Shown one piece after another: positions 52,029-61,724 of a stretch of DNA of 64,000 nucleotides. The position numbers and the translations under genes are program-made. The DNA comes from Clostridium sp. KNHs214 (GTDB lineage Bacteria > Bacillota > Clostridia > Clostridiales > Clostridiaceae): assembly GCF_000744935.1 (NCBI RefSeq), contig NZ_JQMW01000013.1, forward strand, positions 1-64,000, written 5' to 3'. Within the stretch, counting starts at the first letter, position 1. Every line of letters starts with the position of its first letter. The notes under the pieces were generated by a model. That model did not search any database. It had not been told where the DNA came from and worked only from the letters and a program-made list of their open reading frames with translations.

Positions 52029-52655
52029 GTGAAAACTATTTATAAAACTATAATCTCTACATTAATATGCCTTATTGTGATTTTATGGAGTATATTGTTT
52101 ACCATAAATTTTAGACCTATTTATTATTTTTGTATTGATAAATTTGAAATTCCTAAGGCTTCTTCTTTAGAAAAGAATGAAATAAAAAATAATTATGATT
52201 ATCTAATAGATTATTTAGTGTACTCTGATAATAATGAATTGAATCTACCTTCTTTTTCATCTTCTAAGGAAGGAATTCAGCACTTTATTGATGTAAAGAC
52301 TATTTTTCAAAGTATAACCACTGTTTTTTATATATTTTATTTTGGTTTTCTATGGATATATCTTTTATTATTAAATAAAAAAATAATTATTATAAGGGAA
52401 ACTTTAAAGCTTTCCTCTGCATTTCTATTAAGTTTTATGGGAACTATAGCCCTAATATTTATTAATTTTCAAAAGTTTTTTGACATTTTTCATAAAATTA
52501 TTTTTAAAAATAATTATTGGATCTTCTCCCCTGAGAAAGATCCAATAATAAACATACTCCCAGAAAATTTTTTTGCCTTATGCTTTTTCTTCATATTATT
52601 ATTGATATCCATAAATTCCATAATAATGCTTATTTTTAGTAAAAAGACTAATTAA
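52029..52655 (+). CDS. TIGR01906-type integral membrane protein
   Basis: 208 aa, GTG start behind GGAAGGTGG. Four membrane spans (~8-28, 98-116, 128-150, 181-203) with an outside loop between the third and fourth. The motif WIFSPEKDPIINILPENFF (~165-183) and FHKIIF are the hallmark of the TIGR01906/DUF1461 family. Function unknown. Confidence 0.75.
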   Translation: MKTIYKTIISTLICLIVILWSILFTINFRPIYYFCIDKFEIPKASSLEKNEIKNNYDYLIDYLVYSDNNELNLPSFSSSKEGIQHFIDVKTIFQSITTVFYIFYFGFLWIYLLLLNKKIIIIRETLKLSSAFLLSFMGTIALIFINFQKFFDIFHKIIFKNNYWIFSPEKDPIINILPENFFALCFFFILLLISINSIIMLIFSKKTN

Positions 52656-53367
52656 TTTTCTTTTTCTTTGACATTTTTTTTAATATACTATTGCCTTTAA
52701 TAGTGCTTACAATAAATATTATCACCACTACAATAGCTATAACTACAATAGAACCCATCTCTCCAACTTCTATTCTATTGCCAAAATATGTAGATAAAAA
52801 TATAGCTGGTATTCTTCCAATGGTAGAAAATATTATAAAATCCTTAAAGGAAACATCTGCTATGCCGCATATATATGCCAATGCATCTTTAGGAATCCCT
52901 GGTATTAAATATAATAAAAATATAATCTTCACATGGCTGCTTGCATCTAATATTTTATGAAAAAGTTTAAATTTATCCTTGGAGACCATTTTTTGAACTA
53001 TGTCTCTTCCTAAATATCTAGATATATAATAAACCATAAAGCTTCCAATTAATATGCCTAATATGGAGAACGCTCCTCCTAATACAGTTCCATATATATA
53101 TCCTCCTGCAATTTGTATTATTTCTCCTGGTATAAAAAAAACCACCACTTGAATTATCTGTAATGTCAAAAAAACTAATACACTGTAGTTTCCATAGGAT
53201 AATATGGCCTTTTTTATCTTCACCGGATCTTTTAAAATGGAAAAATACTTATAATACTCATATGTTATATATCCAAATATAACCAGAAATATTATGGACA
53301 CAGTTGTCTTCTTATATTTTATTAAAAAATCTAAAATTTTTCTTAAACTTCCATTTATCTTTTTCAT
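52648..53367 (-). CDS. TVP38/TMEM64-family membrane protein
   Basis: 239 aa, VTT (DedA-like) domain at ~65-190: FIPGEIIQIAGGYIYGTVLG, GRDIVQKMV, PGIPKDALAYICGIADVSF and STIGRIPAIFLSTYFGNRI. Five or six membrane spans and a Lys-rich tail. The family includes lipid scramblase-like proteins; role here unknown. Converges on and overlaps the 52029 gene by 8 bp. Confidence 0.85.
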   Translation of the reverse strand: MKKINGSLRKILDFLIKYKKTTVSIIFLVIFGYITYEYYKYFSILKDPVKIKKAILSYGNYSVLVFLTLQIIQVVVFFIPGEIIQIAGGYIYGTVLGGAFSILGILIGSFMVYYISRYLGRDIVQKMVSKDKFKLFHKILDASSHVKIIFLLYLIPGIPKDALAYICGIADVSFKDFIIFSTIGRIPAIFLSTYFGNRIEVGEMGSIVVIAIVVVIIFIVSTIKGNSILKKMSKKKKIN

Positions 53368-53424
53368 AAGCTCTCCAACTTTCCTAATAGACTTAGGTAC
53401 ATTAAAAGAAATAACAATTTAAAG

Positions 53425-53523
53425 ATGCTAGTATATTTTGCGCGAAACAAGGAAACAGGTTCCGTACTAGAAGGACTATCGGCGAGTTCTGCTGACGCAA
53501 TATAACGCAAAATAGACTAGCAT
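53425..53523. repeat. Closed ~100-nt palindromic element of unknown class
   Basis: Ends ATGCTAGTATATTTTGCG (53425-53442) and CGCAAAATAGACTAGCAT (53506-53523) are inverted repeats with 17 of 18 matches. They enclose a GC-richer core (about 53443-53505) containing AAACAAGGAAACAGGTTCC and GGACTATCGGCGAGTTC. The layout fits a folded RNA or a small non-autonomous mobile repeat. The rest of 53368-53870 is AT-rich with nothing else I can support. Confidence 0.7.
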
Positions 53524-53887
53524 ACTGACTTATTATTTATTTAAATGTGCCTTAAACCATATAATTTACTTCATAGATACCTACCGCAGCACACCATAAG
53601 TAATCATCAAATAAATTAGTATGTAACTGCTATATTCTTACTCATTATATAGTTTTAAGATTTTTCTAAATACTATACTTTATATTTAGAAGAATTTAAT
53701 ATTTAATTTGTAAGTTTCAGTTAGAGTAAAACTCCATAAAACAAAAACTTTACCAATGCATAATACTATAAAAAAACTCACTACACTTCTATTAAATATT
53801 ATATAACTTATTTAAATGTAAAAAGTTAAAAATAGTTTACACCTTTTTTAAACATTTTTCTAATTAATCCTGGTATTATTGACATAA

Positions 53888-53930
53888 AAATAAAAGCATC
53901 GGTATTATATTACCAACGCTTTTATTTTTG
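53888..53930. terminator. Terminator after the glycosylase gene
   Basis: AAAATAAAAGC-TCGGTA and TACC-ACGCTTTTATTTTT form a stem; T-rich in both directions. It lies about 60 bp past the stop of the glycosylase gene. Confidence 0.65.
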
Positions 53931-53987
53931 ACGAATCTTTTGACAAATCACCCTTCAAGCCCATTAAGCCTTGATAAATCAAAGATA

Positions 53988-54866
53988 TTATATGTCTATT
54001 TTATTTTCCCTAGCGTAGTAAAATAAATATTGCTGAGCAAATCCCGAGAATTCATGAAATTTTTCTCTAGCAAACTCTCTTATTTTCTTTAAAGATACAT
54101 CTGGCGCTAAATAGAAATAATGCATTGCTCTTTTAACCCAAACATCTACAGGAAATGCTGAATACTTTTGCATAGAAAATAACATAACACAATCCCCTAC
54201 TTTAGGTCCTACGCCAGAAAATTTTTGAATTTCTTCATGGCATTTATCATCACTTAAACTTTTTATTTCCTCTAAATTTAATTCTCCACTATGCAATTTT
54301 TCAACTGTATCTACAATATATTTTCCTCTAAATCCAACTCCACATTCCTCCAAATCTTCTATGGTGGCTTCATGAAGTTTTTCTAAATTAGGAAAAGCAT
54401 AATATTTTTGTCCTTTATATTGCAATTCTTCCCCATATTTTTTGCTTATGTTATTTATTGCTCTTTTAATCATAGGTATTCTATTATTAGCAGATATAAT
54501 AAATGAAATAAGCATTTCAAAAGGCTCCTGCTTTAAAATTCTTATACCTTCCCCAAAATCTACTGCTTCCCTTAACACTGGATCCTTTTTTAGAATTTCC
54601 TTTATAGTGCCATAATCCCTGTATAAATCAAAGTATTCTACCCAAATATCTTTAAATTCCCTTTCAGTAGAATTGTATATTATAATGTCATCTCCTGCTT
54701 TTTCAACTTCAACTACTTTACCCATAGCCACACCTATATAATTGCCATCTTCCTGCTGAATCCACCTAAAACACTGTCCGCAATCAAACACATGAGTAAG
54801 TTCGAAATTCCTAACATTTTTTATAATTACTCTACCTTTTAATTCTTCCACATATTGAAAATCCAT
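53988..54866 (-). CDS. 8-oxoguanine DNA glycosylase (OGG1-type)
   Basis: 292 aa. N-terminal OGG domain (DCGQCFRWIQQEDGNYIGVA, ~28-47), HhH-GPD domain ~115-285 with the catalytic Lys in FSGVGPKVGDCVMLFSM and the activating Asp in AFPVDVWVKRAMH. Removes oxidised guanine and nicks the strand. No Fe-S cluster, as expected for the OGG1 subfamily. Single gene between two terminators. Confidence 0.9.
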   Translation of the reverse strand: MDFQYVEELKGRVIIKNVRNFELTHVFDCGQCFRWIQQEDGNYIGVAMGKVVEVEKAGDDIIIYNSTEREFKDIWVEYFDLYRDYGTIKEILKKDPVLREAVDFGEGIRILKQEPFEMLISFIISANNRIPMIKRAINNISKKYGEELQYKGQKYYAFPNLEKLHEATIEDLEECGVGFRGKYIVDTVEKLHSGELNLEEIKSLSDDKCHEEIQKFSGVGPKVGDCVMLFSMQKYSAFPVDVWVKRAMHYFYLAPDVSLKKIREFAREKFHEFSGFAQQYLFYYARENKIDI

Positions 54867-55131
54867 CTTTTCACCTTCTCTTTATATCAAATCATATGTA
54901 TTTATTATACCAATTTAAGCTTGCTTCATGCAAATTCTGCATCTTGCAATCTTAAGTATATTTTAATTTAAAATGCAAAATTTAAAATGAATATTAAAAT
55001 TTCAAAGGAATTTCTTAATTTCTCAATTTTCATTTTACAACTCTGAAAGTTAAATAACTAATTTTTAGTAACAGTATCTATAGTTAAATCATATAATTTT
55101 ATGGAAGAGCAAATTTCTATGGAGGACTTTT

Positions 55132-55530
55132 ATGTATAATTGTTATTGGCCTTGCATGCCGTATATGAACATGTACGATGACAATGAAGATTTAGAAAGA
55201 ATGTACCCTAGAATCTATCATAAAATTTATCCTATGGTTACAATGCATTGTGACATGATGGAAAGAAAATATGGTTGGATGTATGTACCAAGTGATAATG
55301 ACCTAGATGATGCTTGCAAAGATATGTATGAAAATATTAAAGATTACTTAGAAGAAATGGATGAAAAGGATGAAGATAAGGATAACAAATGTTATAGCAG
55401 ACAACGCCGCTATGGAAGAAGAAGAGCTCTAAATGATTTATTTAGAATATTATTAGTTAGAGAACTTTTAGGAAGGCGTAGAAGACGCAGAAGACCTCAT
55501 TATGGGTATGGCGGCGGATATTGGTACTAA
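55132..55530 (+). CDS. Unknown Tyr/Met-rich protein with Arg-rich tail
   Basis: 132 aa. Begins MYNCYWPCMPYMNMYDDN and has a helical central part (YPRIYHKIYPMVTMHCDMM), an acidic stretch (EEMDEKDEDKDNK) and a C-terminus with GRRRRRRRPHYGYGGGYWY. The composition recalls clostridial spore-coat or exosporium-type proteins, but no family is recognised. Own ribosome site GGAGG; converges on the NfnAB terminator region. Confidence 0.6.
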   Translation: MYNCYWPCMPYMNMYDDNEDLERMYPRIYHKIYPMVTMHCDMMERKYGWMYVPSDNDLDDACKDMYENIKDYLEEMDEKDEDKDNKCYSRQRRYGRRRALNDLFRILLVRELLGRRRRRRRPHYGYGGGYWY

Positions 55531-55543
55531 TAAAATTATATAT

Positions 55544-55578
55544 AAAACCCTAGATTATGCATAACCTAGGGTTTTATT
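55544..55578. terminator. Shared terminator between convergent genes
   Basis: AAACCCTAG-ATTATGCATAA-CCTAGGGTTT, a strong stem with T-rich 3' sides on both strands, between the 55132 gene and the end of the NfnAB gene. Confidence 0.75.
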
Positions 55579-55585
55579 ATATAAT

Positions 55586-57838
55586 TTATTTTCCGCTTAA
55601 ATATTTATCTATAGCTGCTGCTGCATTTTTACCTGCTCCCATAGCAAGTATAACTGTAGCTGCACCTGTTACAGCATCTCCACCAGCATATACTGCTTCT
55701 CTTGAAGTAGCGCCAGTTTCTTCTTCTGCAACAATACATCTTCTCTTGTTAATTTCTAATCCTTTTGTTGTTGAAGGAATTAATGAGTTTGGAGCTGTAC
55801 CTAGCGACATTATTACAGTGTCTACATCCATTACGAATTCAGAGCCTGGTATTTCTACTGGTTTTCTTCTTCCTGATGCATCTGGTTCACCTAGTTCCAT
55901 CTTTATACATTTCATTCCTTGAACCCAGTTATTTTCATCTCCACTTATTTCTACTGGATTTGTAAGTAGGTCAAAGATTATTCCTTCTTCTTTAGCGTGA
56001 TGAACTTCTTCAACTCTTGCTGGAAGTTCTGATTCAGATCTTCTGTAAACTACATGAACTTCTGCTCCTAATCTTAAAGCTGTTCTTGCTGCGTCCATAG
56101 CAACGTTTCCGCCACCTACTACTGCAACTTTTTGTCCAACTCTAATTGGAGTATCATATCCTTCCTTGAAAGCTTTCATTAAGTTGTTTCTTGTTAAGAA
56201 TTCATTAGCAGATAAAACTCCGTTTAAGTTTTCTCCTGGTATTCCCATGAATTTTGGAAGACCTGCTCCTGAGCCTATAAATACTGCTTGGAAGTCTTCT
56301 TCTTCAAATAACTGATCTATAGTAATAGTTCTTCCTACTATTACATCTGTTTCTATTTTAACACCTAGCTTTTTAACATTTTCAACTTCAGCTTTAACAA
56401 CTTTTTCTTTTGGTAATCTGAATTCTGGAATTCCGTATACTAAAACTCCACCAGCTTCATGTAAAGCTTCAAATATAGTAACATCATAGCCCATTTTAGC
56501 AAGATCTCCAGCACAAGTTAATCCTGAAGGACCACTACCTATTACTGCTACTTTTTTACCATTTTTTGGAGCTGTTTCTGATAAATCTACATTATGCTCT
56601 CTTGACCAATCAGCTACAAATCTCTCTAGCTTTCCTATAGCTACAGGCTCACCTTTAATTCCAAGAACACACTTTCCTTCACATTGTAATTCTTGAGGAC
56701 AAACTCTTCCGCAAACAGCTGGAAGCGCACTATATTTAGCTATTACTTTTGCAGCTTCAGCAAATTCTCTATTTTTAACATGTTGAATGAATCCTGGTAT
56801 ATCTATTGAAACTGGACATTTAGGTCTACATAGAGGATTTTTACAATTTAAACATCTTGATGCTTCCTTTACTGCATCCTCTTCATCGTATCCAAGACAT
56901 ACTTCGTCAAAATTAGTAGCTCTTACTTTTGGATCTTGCTCCTTTACTGGAGTTCTTTTCATTCTATCTACTTTTTTCTCATCTAAAAGCTTACAATTTT
57001 TATTAAATTCTTCAGTTTTTTCACATTCTTGTGATTTATACATACCTTGTCTTTTCATTGCTTCTGCAAAGTCAACTTTATGTCCATCAAATTCAGGTCC
57101 TTCAACACAAGCAAATCTAGTTTTTCCGTCTACAGTAACTCTACATGCTCCACACATTCCTGTTCCGTCAACCATTATAGAGTTTAAGCTTACTATTGTT
57201 CTGATTCCTAATTCTTCAGTTAATTTACATACAAATTTCATCATTATCATAGGTCCAATAGCTATAACTAAATCATATTTCTTACCTTGATTCTCTACTA
57301 AATCTTTTAGTAAATTAGTAACTAATCCCTTATATCCATAAGAACCATCATCTGTTGCTGGATATACGTTTGCAACTGTTTTCATTTCATCTTCAAGAAT
57401 CATATAATCCTTAGATTTAGCTCCTATGATTACATCTACTTCTACTCCGCGCTCATGTAACCATTTAGCTTGTGGATAAACTGGAGCTGTTCCAACTCCG
57501 CCAGCTATGAATACTATTTTCTTTCCTTTTAATTCTTCTAAATTCTCATGAACGTATTCTGAAGGCTGACCTAATGGTCCTACAAAATCTGCGAAACTAT
57601 CCCCTTCTTCGTATTGAGCCATTCTTGTAGTTGAGCAACCAATTGATTGAAATACTATAGTTACAGTTCCTGCTTGTACATCGTAATCACAAATAGTAAG
57701 AGGTATTCTTTCTCCCTTTTCATCCATTCTTACGATTATAAATTGTCCTGGCTGTGCTGCTTTAGCAACTCTTGGTGCATGTATCTTCATAAGATAAATT
57801 TGAGGTGCTAATAATTTTTTCTCTACTATCTTAAACAT
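55586..57838 (-). CDS. Fused NADH-dependent ferredoxin:NADP oxidoreductase (NfnAB-type)
   Basis: 750 aa. Residues 1-~285 are NfnA/SudB-like: FAD site IPLTICDYD, NAD site VFIAGGVGTAPVYP, and a [2Fe-2S] with D224, C229, C232, C244 (the Asp-plus-three-Cys spacing of NfnA). ~290-750 are the GltD/NfnB-like part with the Fe-S motif CLNCKNPLCRPKCP, GSGPSGLTCAGDLAK (FAD) and VVGGGNVAMDAART (NADPH). Reduces ferredoxin and NAD against NADPH by electron bifurcation. Subunits are separate in many organisms; here one chain. Confidence 0.93.
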   Translation of the reverse strand: MFKIVEKKLLAPQIYLMKIHAPRVAKAAQPGQFIIVRMDEKGERIPLTICDYDVQAGTVTIVFQSIGCSTTRMAQYEEGDSFADFVGPLGQPSEYVHENLEELKGKKIVFIAGGVGTAPVYPQAKWLHERGVEVDVIIGAKSKDYMILEDEMKTVANVYPATDDGSYGYKGLVTNLLKDLVENQGKKYDLVIAIGPMIMMKFVCKLTEELGIRTIVSLNSIMVDGTGMCGACRVTVDGKTRFACVEGPEFDGHKVDFAEAMKRQGMYKSQECEKTEEFNKNCKLLDEKKVDRMKRTPVKEQDPKVRATNFDEVCLGYDEEDAVKEASRCLNCKNPLCRPKCPVSIDIPGFIQHVKNREFAEAAKVIAKYSALPAVCGRVCPQELQCEGKCVLGIKGEPVAIGKLERFVADWSREHNVDLSETAPKNGKKVAVIGSGPSGLTCAGDLAKMGYDVTIFEALHEAGGVLVYGIPEFRLPKEKVVKAEVENVKKLGVKIETDVIVGRTITIDQLFEEEDFQAVFIGSGAGLPKFMGIPGENLNGVLSANEFLTRNNLMKAFKEGYDTPIRVGQKVAVVGGGNVAMDAARTALRLGAEVHVVYRRSESELPARVEEVHHAKEEGIIFDLLTNPVEISGDENNWVQGMKCIKMELGEPDASGRRKPVEIPGSEFVMDVDTVIMSLGTAPNSLIPSTTKGLEINKRRCIVAEEETGATSREAVYAGGDAVTGAATVILAMGAGKNAAAAIDKYLSGK

Positions 57839-58235
57839 GGTAATTCCTCCATATTTTATTATAATTTTATTAAAATTTTTTATTAAAAAAACACACTAGT
57901 TTTATTATATCACAATTTTTTCATTAATAAAGTTATTTTTATTGTAATGTTAATTCTAAAATTTGAATTTTTAGACTTTTCTTTAACTACTCTAAATTAT
58001 TTTTAATTTCTTTTTTCATATTATGTACAAAAACAATGTTTTTTCGATAACTTTTTAACATTTCACTTAAACTACCTTTACCACAATAGTATGAAATTTC
58101 ATGACTGTGAACTAAGGATTACTAAAATTTTGTTAACATTTAGTTAATATTTTATCTAATTTTTAATCCTTTCTACATAAAAAAATTCATTATAGATTTT
58201 TCAAATAGGTGCTATTTTGTTTATTTATATATTGA

Positions 58236-58276
58236 ATTATATAAAAAGAAATCCTCCACTTGGGAGGTTTTCTTTT
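58236..58276 (-). terminator. Terminator after the alcohol dehydrogenase gene
   Basis: Stem AAATCCTCC-ACT-TGGGAGGTTT with T-rich ends on both strands. Between 57890 and 58235 I see only AT-rich DNA and no gene. Confidence 0.7.
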
Positions 58277-58284
58277 ATTTCAAA

Positions 58285-59451
58285 CTAAAACTCAACTTTA
58301 TTTCCGTAGAAAGTAGCTTCGAATACTTTTTTCATCTCATCTACTGATATAGCTCTTGGATTTGATGATGTACAAGCATCTGCAACTGCATTTTCTGATA
58401 TAAATTCTAAGTTAGCTTTAAAATCTGCTTCAGTTACACCATATTCTTTCATAGTTAATGGTATATTCATCTTCTTATTCATTTCTCTTATCATATCTGT
58501 TAATGAATCTATTAACTCATCTTGAGTAGTTCCACCAAGACCTAGTCTCTTAGCTATTTTAGCATATCTTTCTCCACATGCTTTCTTGTTGAAATCTATT
58601 ACATATGGTAAGAATATAGCATTTGCACATCCGTGTGGTATGTGGAATACAGCACCTGTTTTATGTGCCATACTATGAGTTATTCCAAGCAATGCATTAG
58701 AGAATGCCATTCCTGCTAAACATTGAGCAATGTGCATTTCATCCCTTGCTTCAGTGTCACCTTCATATGATTTTAATAAAGTTTTCTTTATCATTTCTAT
58801 AGCTTCCATAGCTAATGGATCTGAGAAAGATGATCTCAATGTAGCAACATATGCTTCTATCGCATGTGTTAAAGCATCCATTCCAGTATGTGCAACTAAT
58901 TTAGCTGGCATTGTTTGAGCTAAATCTGGATCTACTATAGCTATGTCTGGTGTTAAGTTAAAGTCCGCTAAAGGATATTTTATTTTTTCTGTATAATTAG
59001 TTATAACTGAAAAAGCTGTAACTTCTGTAGCAGTTCCACTAGTTGAAGGTATGGCTACAAATTTAGCTTTTTGTCTTAATTCTGGTAATCCAAATGGAAC
59101 AACTGCTTGTTCAAAAGTAAATTCTGGGTATTCATAAAATATCCACATAGCCTTAGCTGCATCTATTGGTGAGCCTCCACCTATAGAAACTATCCAATCT
59201 GGCTGGAATTCTCTCATAACTGCAGCACCATTCATAACTGTTTCAACAGATGGATCTGGTTCTACACCTTCTATTAATTTAACTTCCATTCCAGCTTCCT
59301 TTAAGTAAGCTTCTACTTTATCTAAAAATCCAAATCTCTTCATTGAGCCTCCGCCTACAACTACAACGGCTCTCTTTCCCTTTAAAGTTTTTAATGTTTC
59401 TAATGTACCCTTTCCAAAATATATGTCTCTTGGCAATGTAAATCTACTCAT
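58285..59451 (-). CDS. Iron-containing alcohol dehydrogenase
   Basis: 388 aa from ATG at 59451 (MSRFTLPRDIYFGKGT), seven bases after AGGAGG; the ATG two codons upstream has no spacing. Type III ADH: NAD(P) site VVVGGGSMKRFGF, GGGSPIDAAK; metal ligands in AHTGMDALTHAIEAY and HSMAHKTGAVFHIPHGCANA. Reduces aldehydes such as butyraldehyde in fermentation. Its promoter is of sigma-54 type and its activator is the next gene upstream. Confidence 0.92.
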   Translation of the reverse strand: MSRFTLPRDIYFGKGTLETLKTLKGKRAVVVVGGGSMKRFGFLDKVEAYLKEAGMEVKLIEGVEPDPSVETVMNGAAVMREFQPDWIVSIGGGSPIDAAKAMWIFYEYPEFTFEQAVVPFGLPELRQKAKFVAIPSTSGTATEVTAFSVITNYTEKIKYPLADFNLTPDIAIVDPDLAQTMPAKLVAHTGMDALTHAIEAYVATLRSSFSDPLAMEAIEMIKKTLLKSYEGDTEARDEMHIAQCLAGMAFSNALLGITHSMAHKTGAVFHIPHGCANAIFLPYVIDFNKKACGERYAKIAKRLGLGGTTQDELIDSLTDMIREMNKKMNIPLTMKEYGVTEADFKANLEFISENAVADACTSSNPRAISVDEMKKVFEATFYGNKVEF

Positions 59452-59540
59452 TTTCATTCCTCCTACCTATATAATTTTATACGATGACTACCTTACATAA
59501 TGCATAGTTTATTATGCTTATTTTTTATACTTATATTCTC

Positions 59541-59557
59541 AGCAATTATCATGCCAA
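59541..59557 (-). promoter_or_regulatory. Sigma-54 promoter of the alcohol dehydrogenase
   Basis: Minus strand TTGGCATGATAATTGCT: the -24 GG (59554-59555) and -12 GC (59542-59543) elements stand at the required 10-bp spacing with consensus flanks TGGCAYG and TTGCT. Transcription would start near 59530. 59558-59800 upstream could hold activator sites. Confidence 0.85.
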
Positions 59558-59636
59558 AATTGTTTTGTCATAAAAATATCAATGAAAGCCCCTATTTTGT
59601 TAATTTTTAATCATTATCTAAAAAGCAAATAAAATA

Positions 59637-59668
59637 AAAGTGTAAGAAAATCTCACACTTTTATTTTA
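59637..59668 (-). terminator. Terminator of the sigma-54 activator gene
   Basis: Stem AAAAGTGTGAG/TTACACTTTT-type with a TTTTCT loop and a TATTTTATTT tail on the minus strand. Insulates the activator gene from the regulated dehydrogenase. Confidence 0.7.
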
Positions 59669-59807
59669 TTTATTGTTAAATTTCATTACACTGTCATTTT
59701 TATTAACACTTTTTCATATACATTTATGTTAAATTAAACGCATTTTTTCTTATAAAAAAATCAAACTTATAACATGATTATACCACAAAAGTATTACATT
59801 ACTTGAA

Positions 59808-61724
59808 TTATGAAATTATTTTATATTTTTTCATCTTTGTATATAAAGTGTTTCTACTTATTCCCAGCGTATGTGCTGATTTAGACACATTACCTTTAAA
59901 CTTCTCCAAACAAGCTATTATAGCTCTTCTTTCTAATTCTTCCAATGAACATGCATAATCCAAATTATCAAATACAAAGTCATTTTTTGATTGCTTTATG
60001 GTAGGTTCTTGCTTTATATTAAATGATGTATTGCCCCCCAAATTAACTATATTCTCTACAAAATTCTCCAACTCCCTAACATTTCCTGGCCAACTATAAG
60101 ACATTATATCTCTGTATAAATTTTCATTTATATTAGGAATCTCTCTTTTTAATTTAAAAGATTTAATTTTCAAAAAGTGTTTAAGTAAAATATCCAAATC
60201 TGCCCTTCTTTCTCTCAAAGGAGGTATTTCAATAGGAATTACACTTATTCTATAGTAAAGATCACTTCGAAAGGTTCCTTTTTCTATCTCCTTCTTCAAT
60301 TCCTTATTAGTAGCAACTATTATTCTTACATCTATAGGTATATATCTACTGCCACCTACTCTGGTTACACACCTTTCTTGAAGAACTCTAAGAAGGTTAA
60401 CTTGCATATCTAATGGCATCTCCCCTATTTCATCTAAAAACAAAGTTCCTCCATTGGCTAGTTCAAATTTACCAGGCCTTCCCCCTTTTTTTCCTCCTGT
60501 AAAACTCCCCTCTTCATATCCAAATAATTCACTCTCAATTAGGTTTTTAGGTATAGCACCACAATTTATAGCTACAAAAGGCCCTTCTCTTCTAGTACTG
60601 TAATTATGTATTGATTGGGCTAACACCTCTTTTCCAGTACCGCTTTCTCCTTGTATCAATACTGTAGATGGGCTTAAGGATACAGTTTTAGCAAATTGTA
60701 TTATTCTTTTTATTTCTTTATCTTCACAAATCAAATCATCAAAAGTATATCTAGCATTCATTCCGCTATATTTATTAACTAAATTAAAAACTTTTTGAAT
60801 TTCTTTTATAGTTATTACAACTCCTATAAGTTCACCATTTTCATTTTCAATTGGATGAATATCTTCACTGTATCGCTCTTTCTTTTCTCCAACCCTTATA
60901 ATTACATCATTTTCCTTATACACTTCTTTAGCGTGACATTTTTTCAGTATATCTTCCCAGTTATCTAAGATAGTACTTACAGGTTTATCTTGACACTCTT
61001 TTTCTCTAACGTTAAATATTCTGCAAGCAAATTTATTTAAATTCTGTATTATGCCATGATTATTTACTGCTATTACACCATAAGTCATGGCATCCATTAT
61101 GGCATTCATGTAGTTATACGCCTCTACTAATTTATTATTTATAATTCTATTATTAAGCTCATTCTCTATGGAATTTACTGATGCCACAACTAATCCCAAA
61201 GTATGAGAATGTACTTCGCTACTTTTCCCAGTTAAATTTAAAGTTCCAATAATTTCTCCTTCTTCATCGTGGATTGGAGCTGCGGAGCAAGTCCATCTAT
61301 GATAAGCATTTATGAAGTGTTCCTTTGCAGAAATTTGAATAGCCACATCTTCACTAATAGCTGTCCCCATAGCATTAGTTCCAATGCTCTTTTCATCCAT
61401 ATAAGCCCCTATTATCATATCCACATCCTTAGCTGCTCTTAACATATCCTTATCGCCTATTATGTTTAATATGCAGCCGTCTCTATCCGTCAATATTAAT
61501 AAAAAACCAGAACCAGCTACAATTTCATATATTTTTTTTATAAAAGGAGCAGCTATTTTTAATAGCCCTCTATTATTTCTTATGTTATTGGAAATCTGCT
61601 CTCCCTTTAACATCTTTCTAGGGCTAACCCTTTCTTTTTCTATTCCATATTCTTCACTTCTCATGTGCGAACGTTCTATTATTTTATTTATGTTATCTTT
61701 ATCATACTGTTTTATATAATTCAT
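59808..61724 (-). CDS. Sigma-54-dependent activator (AcoR-like)
   Basis: 638 aa. GAF-like sensor (~60-200), PAS (~210-315; AVNNHGIIQNLNKFACRIFN), AAA+ domain ~335-560 with Walker A QGESGTGKEVLAQS, sigma-54 loop EEGSFTGGKKGG (GAFTGA variant), Walker B GGTLFLDEIGEMP, and a Fis-type HTH at the C-terminus (ALGISRNTLYTKMKKYKI). No receiver domain, so a direct small-molecule sensor. It lies upstream of the sigma-54 promoter of the dehydrogenase, its likely target. Confidence 0.9.
   Translation of the reverse strand: MNYIKQYDKDNINKIIERSHMRSEEYGIEKERVSPRKMLKGEQISNNIRNNRGLLKIAAPFIKKIYEIVAGSGFLLILTDRDGCILNIIGDKDMLRAAKDVDMIIGAYMDEKSIGTNAMGTAISEDVAIQISAKEHFINAYHRWTCSAAPIHDEEGEIIGTLNLTGKSSEVHSHTLGLVVASVNSIENELNNRIINNKLVEAYNYMNAIMDAMTYGVIAVNNHGIIQNLNKFACRIFNVREKECQDKPVSTILDNWEDILKKCHAKEVYKENDVIIRVGEKKERYSEDIHPIENENGELIGVVITIKEIQKVFNLVNKYSGMNARYTFDDLICEDKEIKRIIQFAKTVSLSPSTVLIQGESGTGKEVLAQSIHNYSTRREGPFVAINCGAIPKNLIESELFGYEEGSFTGGKKGGRPGKFELANGGTLFLDEIGEMPLDMQVNLLRVLQERCVTRVGGSRYIPIDVRIIVATNKELKKEIEKGTFRSDLYYRISVIPIEIPPLRERRADLDILLKHFLKIKSFKLKREIPNINENLYRDIMSYSWPGNVRELENFVENIVNLGGNTSFNIKQEPTIKQSKNDFVFDNLDYACSLEELERRAIIACLEKFKGNVSKSAHTLGISRNTLYTKMKKYKIIS

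Noticed and set aside
58130-58160. Possible Rex operator upstream of NfnAB or near the ADH terminator
   Set aside because: TTGTTAACATTTAGTTAA resembles one half of the consensus only; the second half does not match TTAACAA and the position is not at a promoter.
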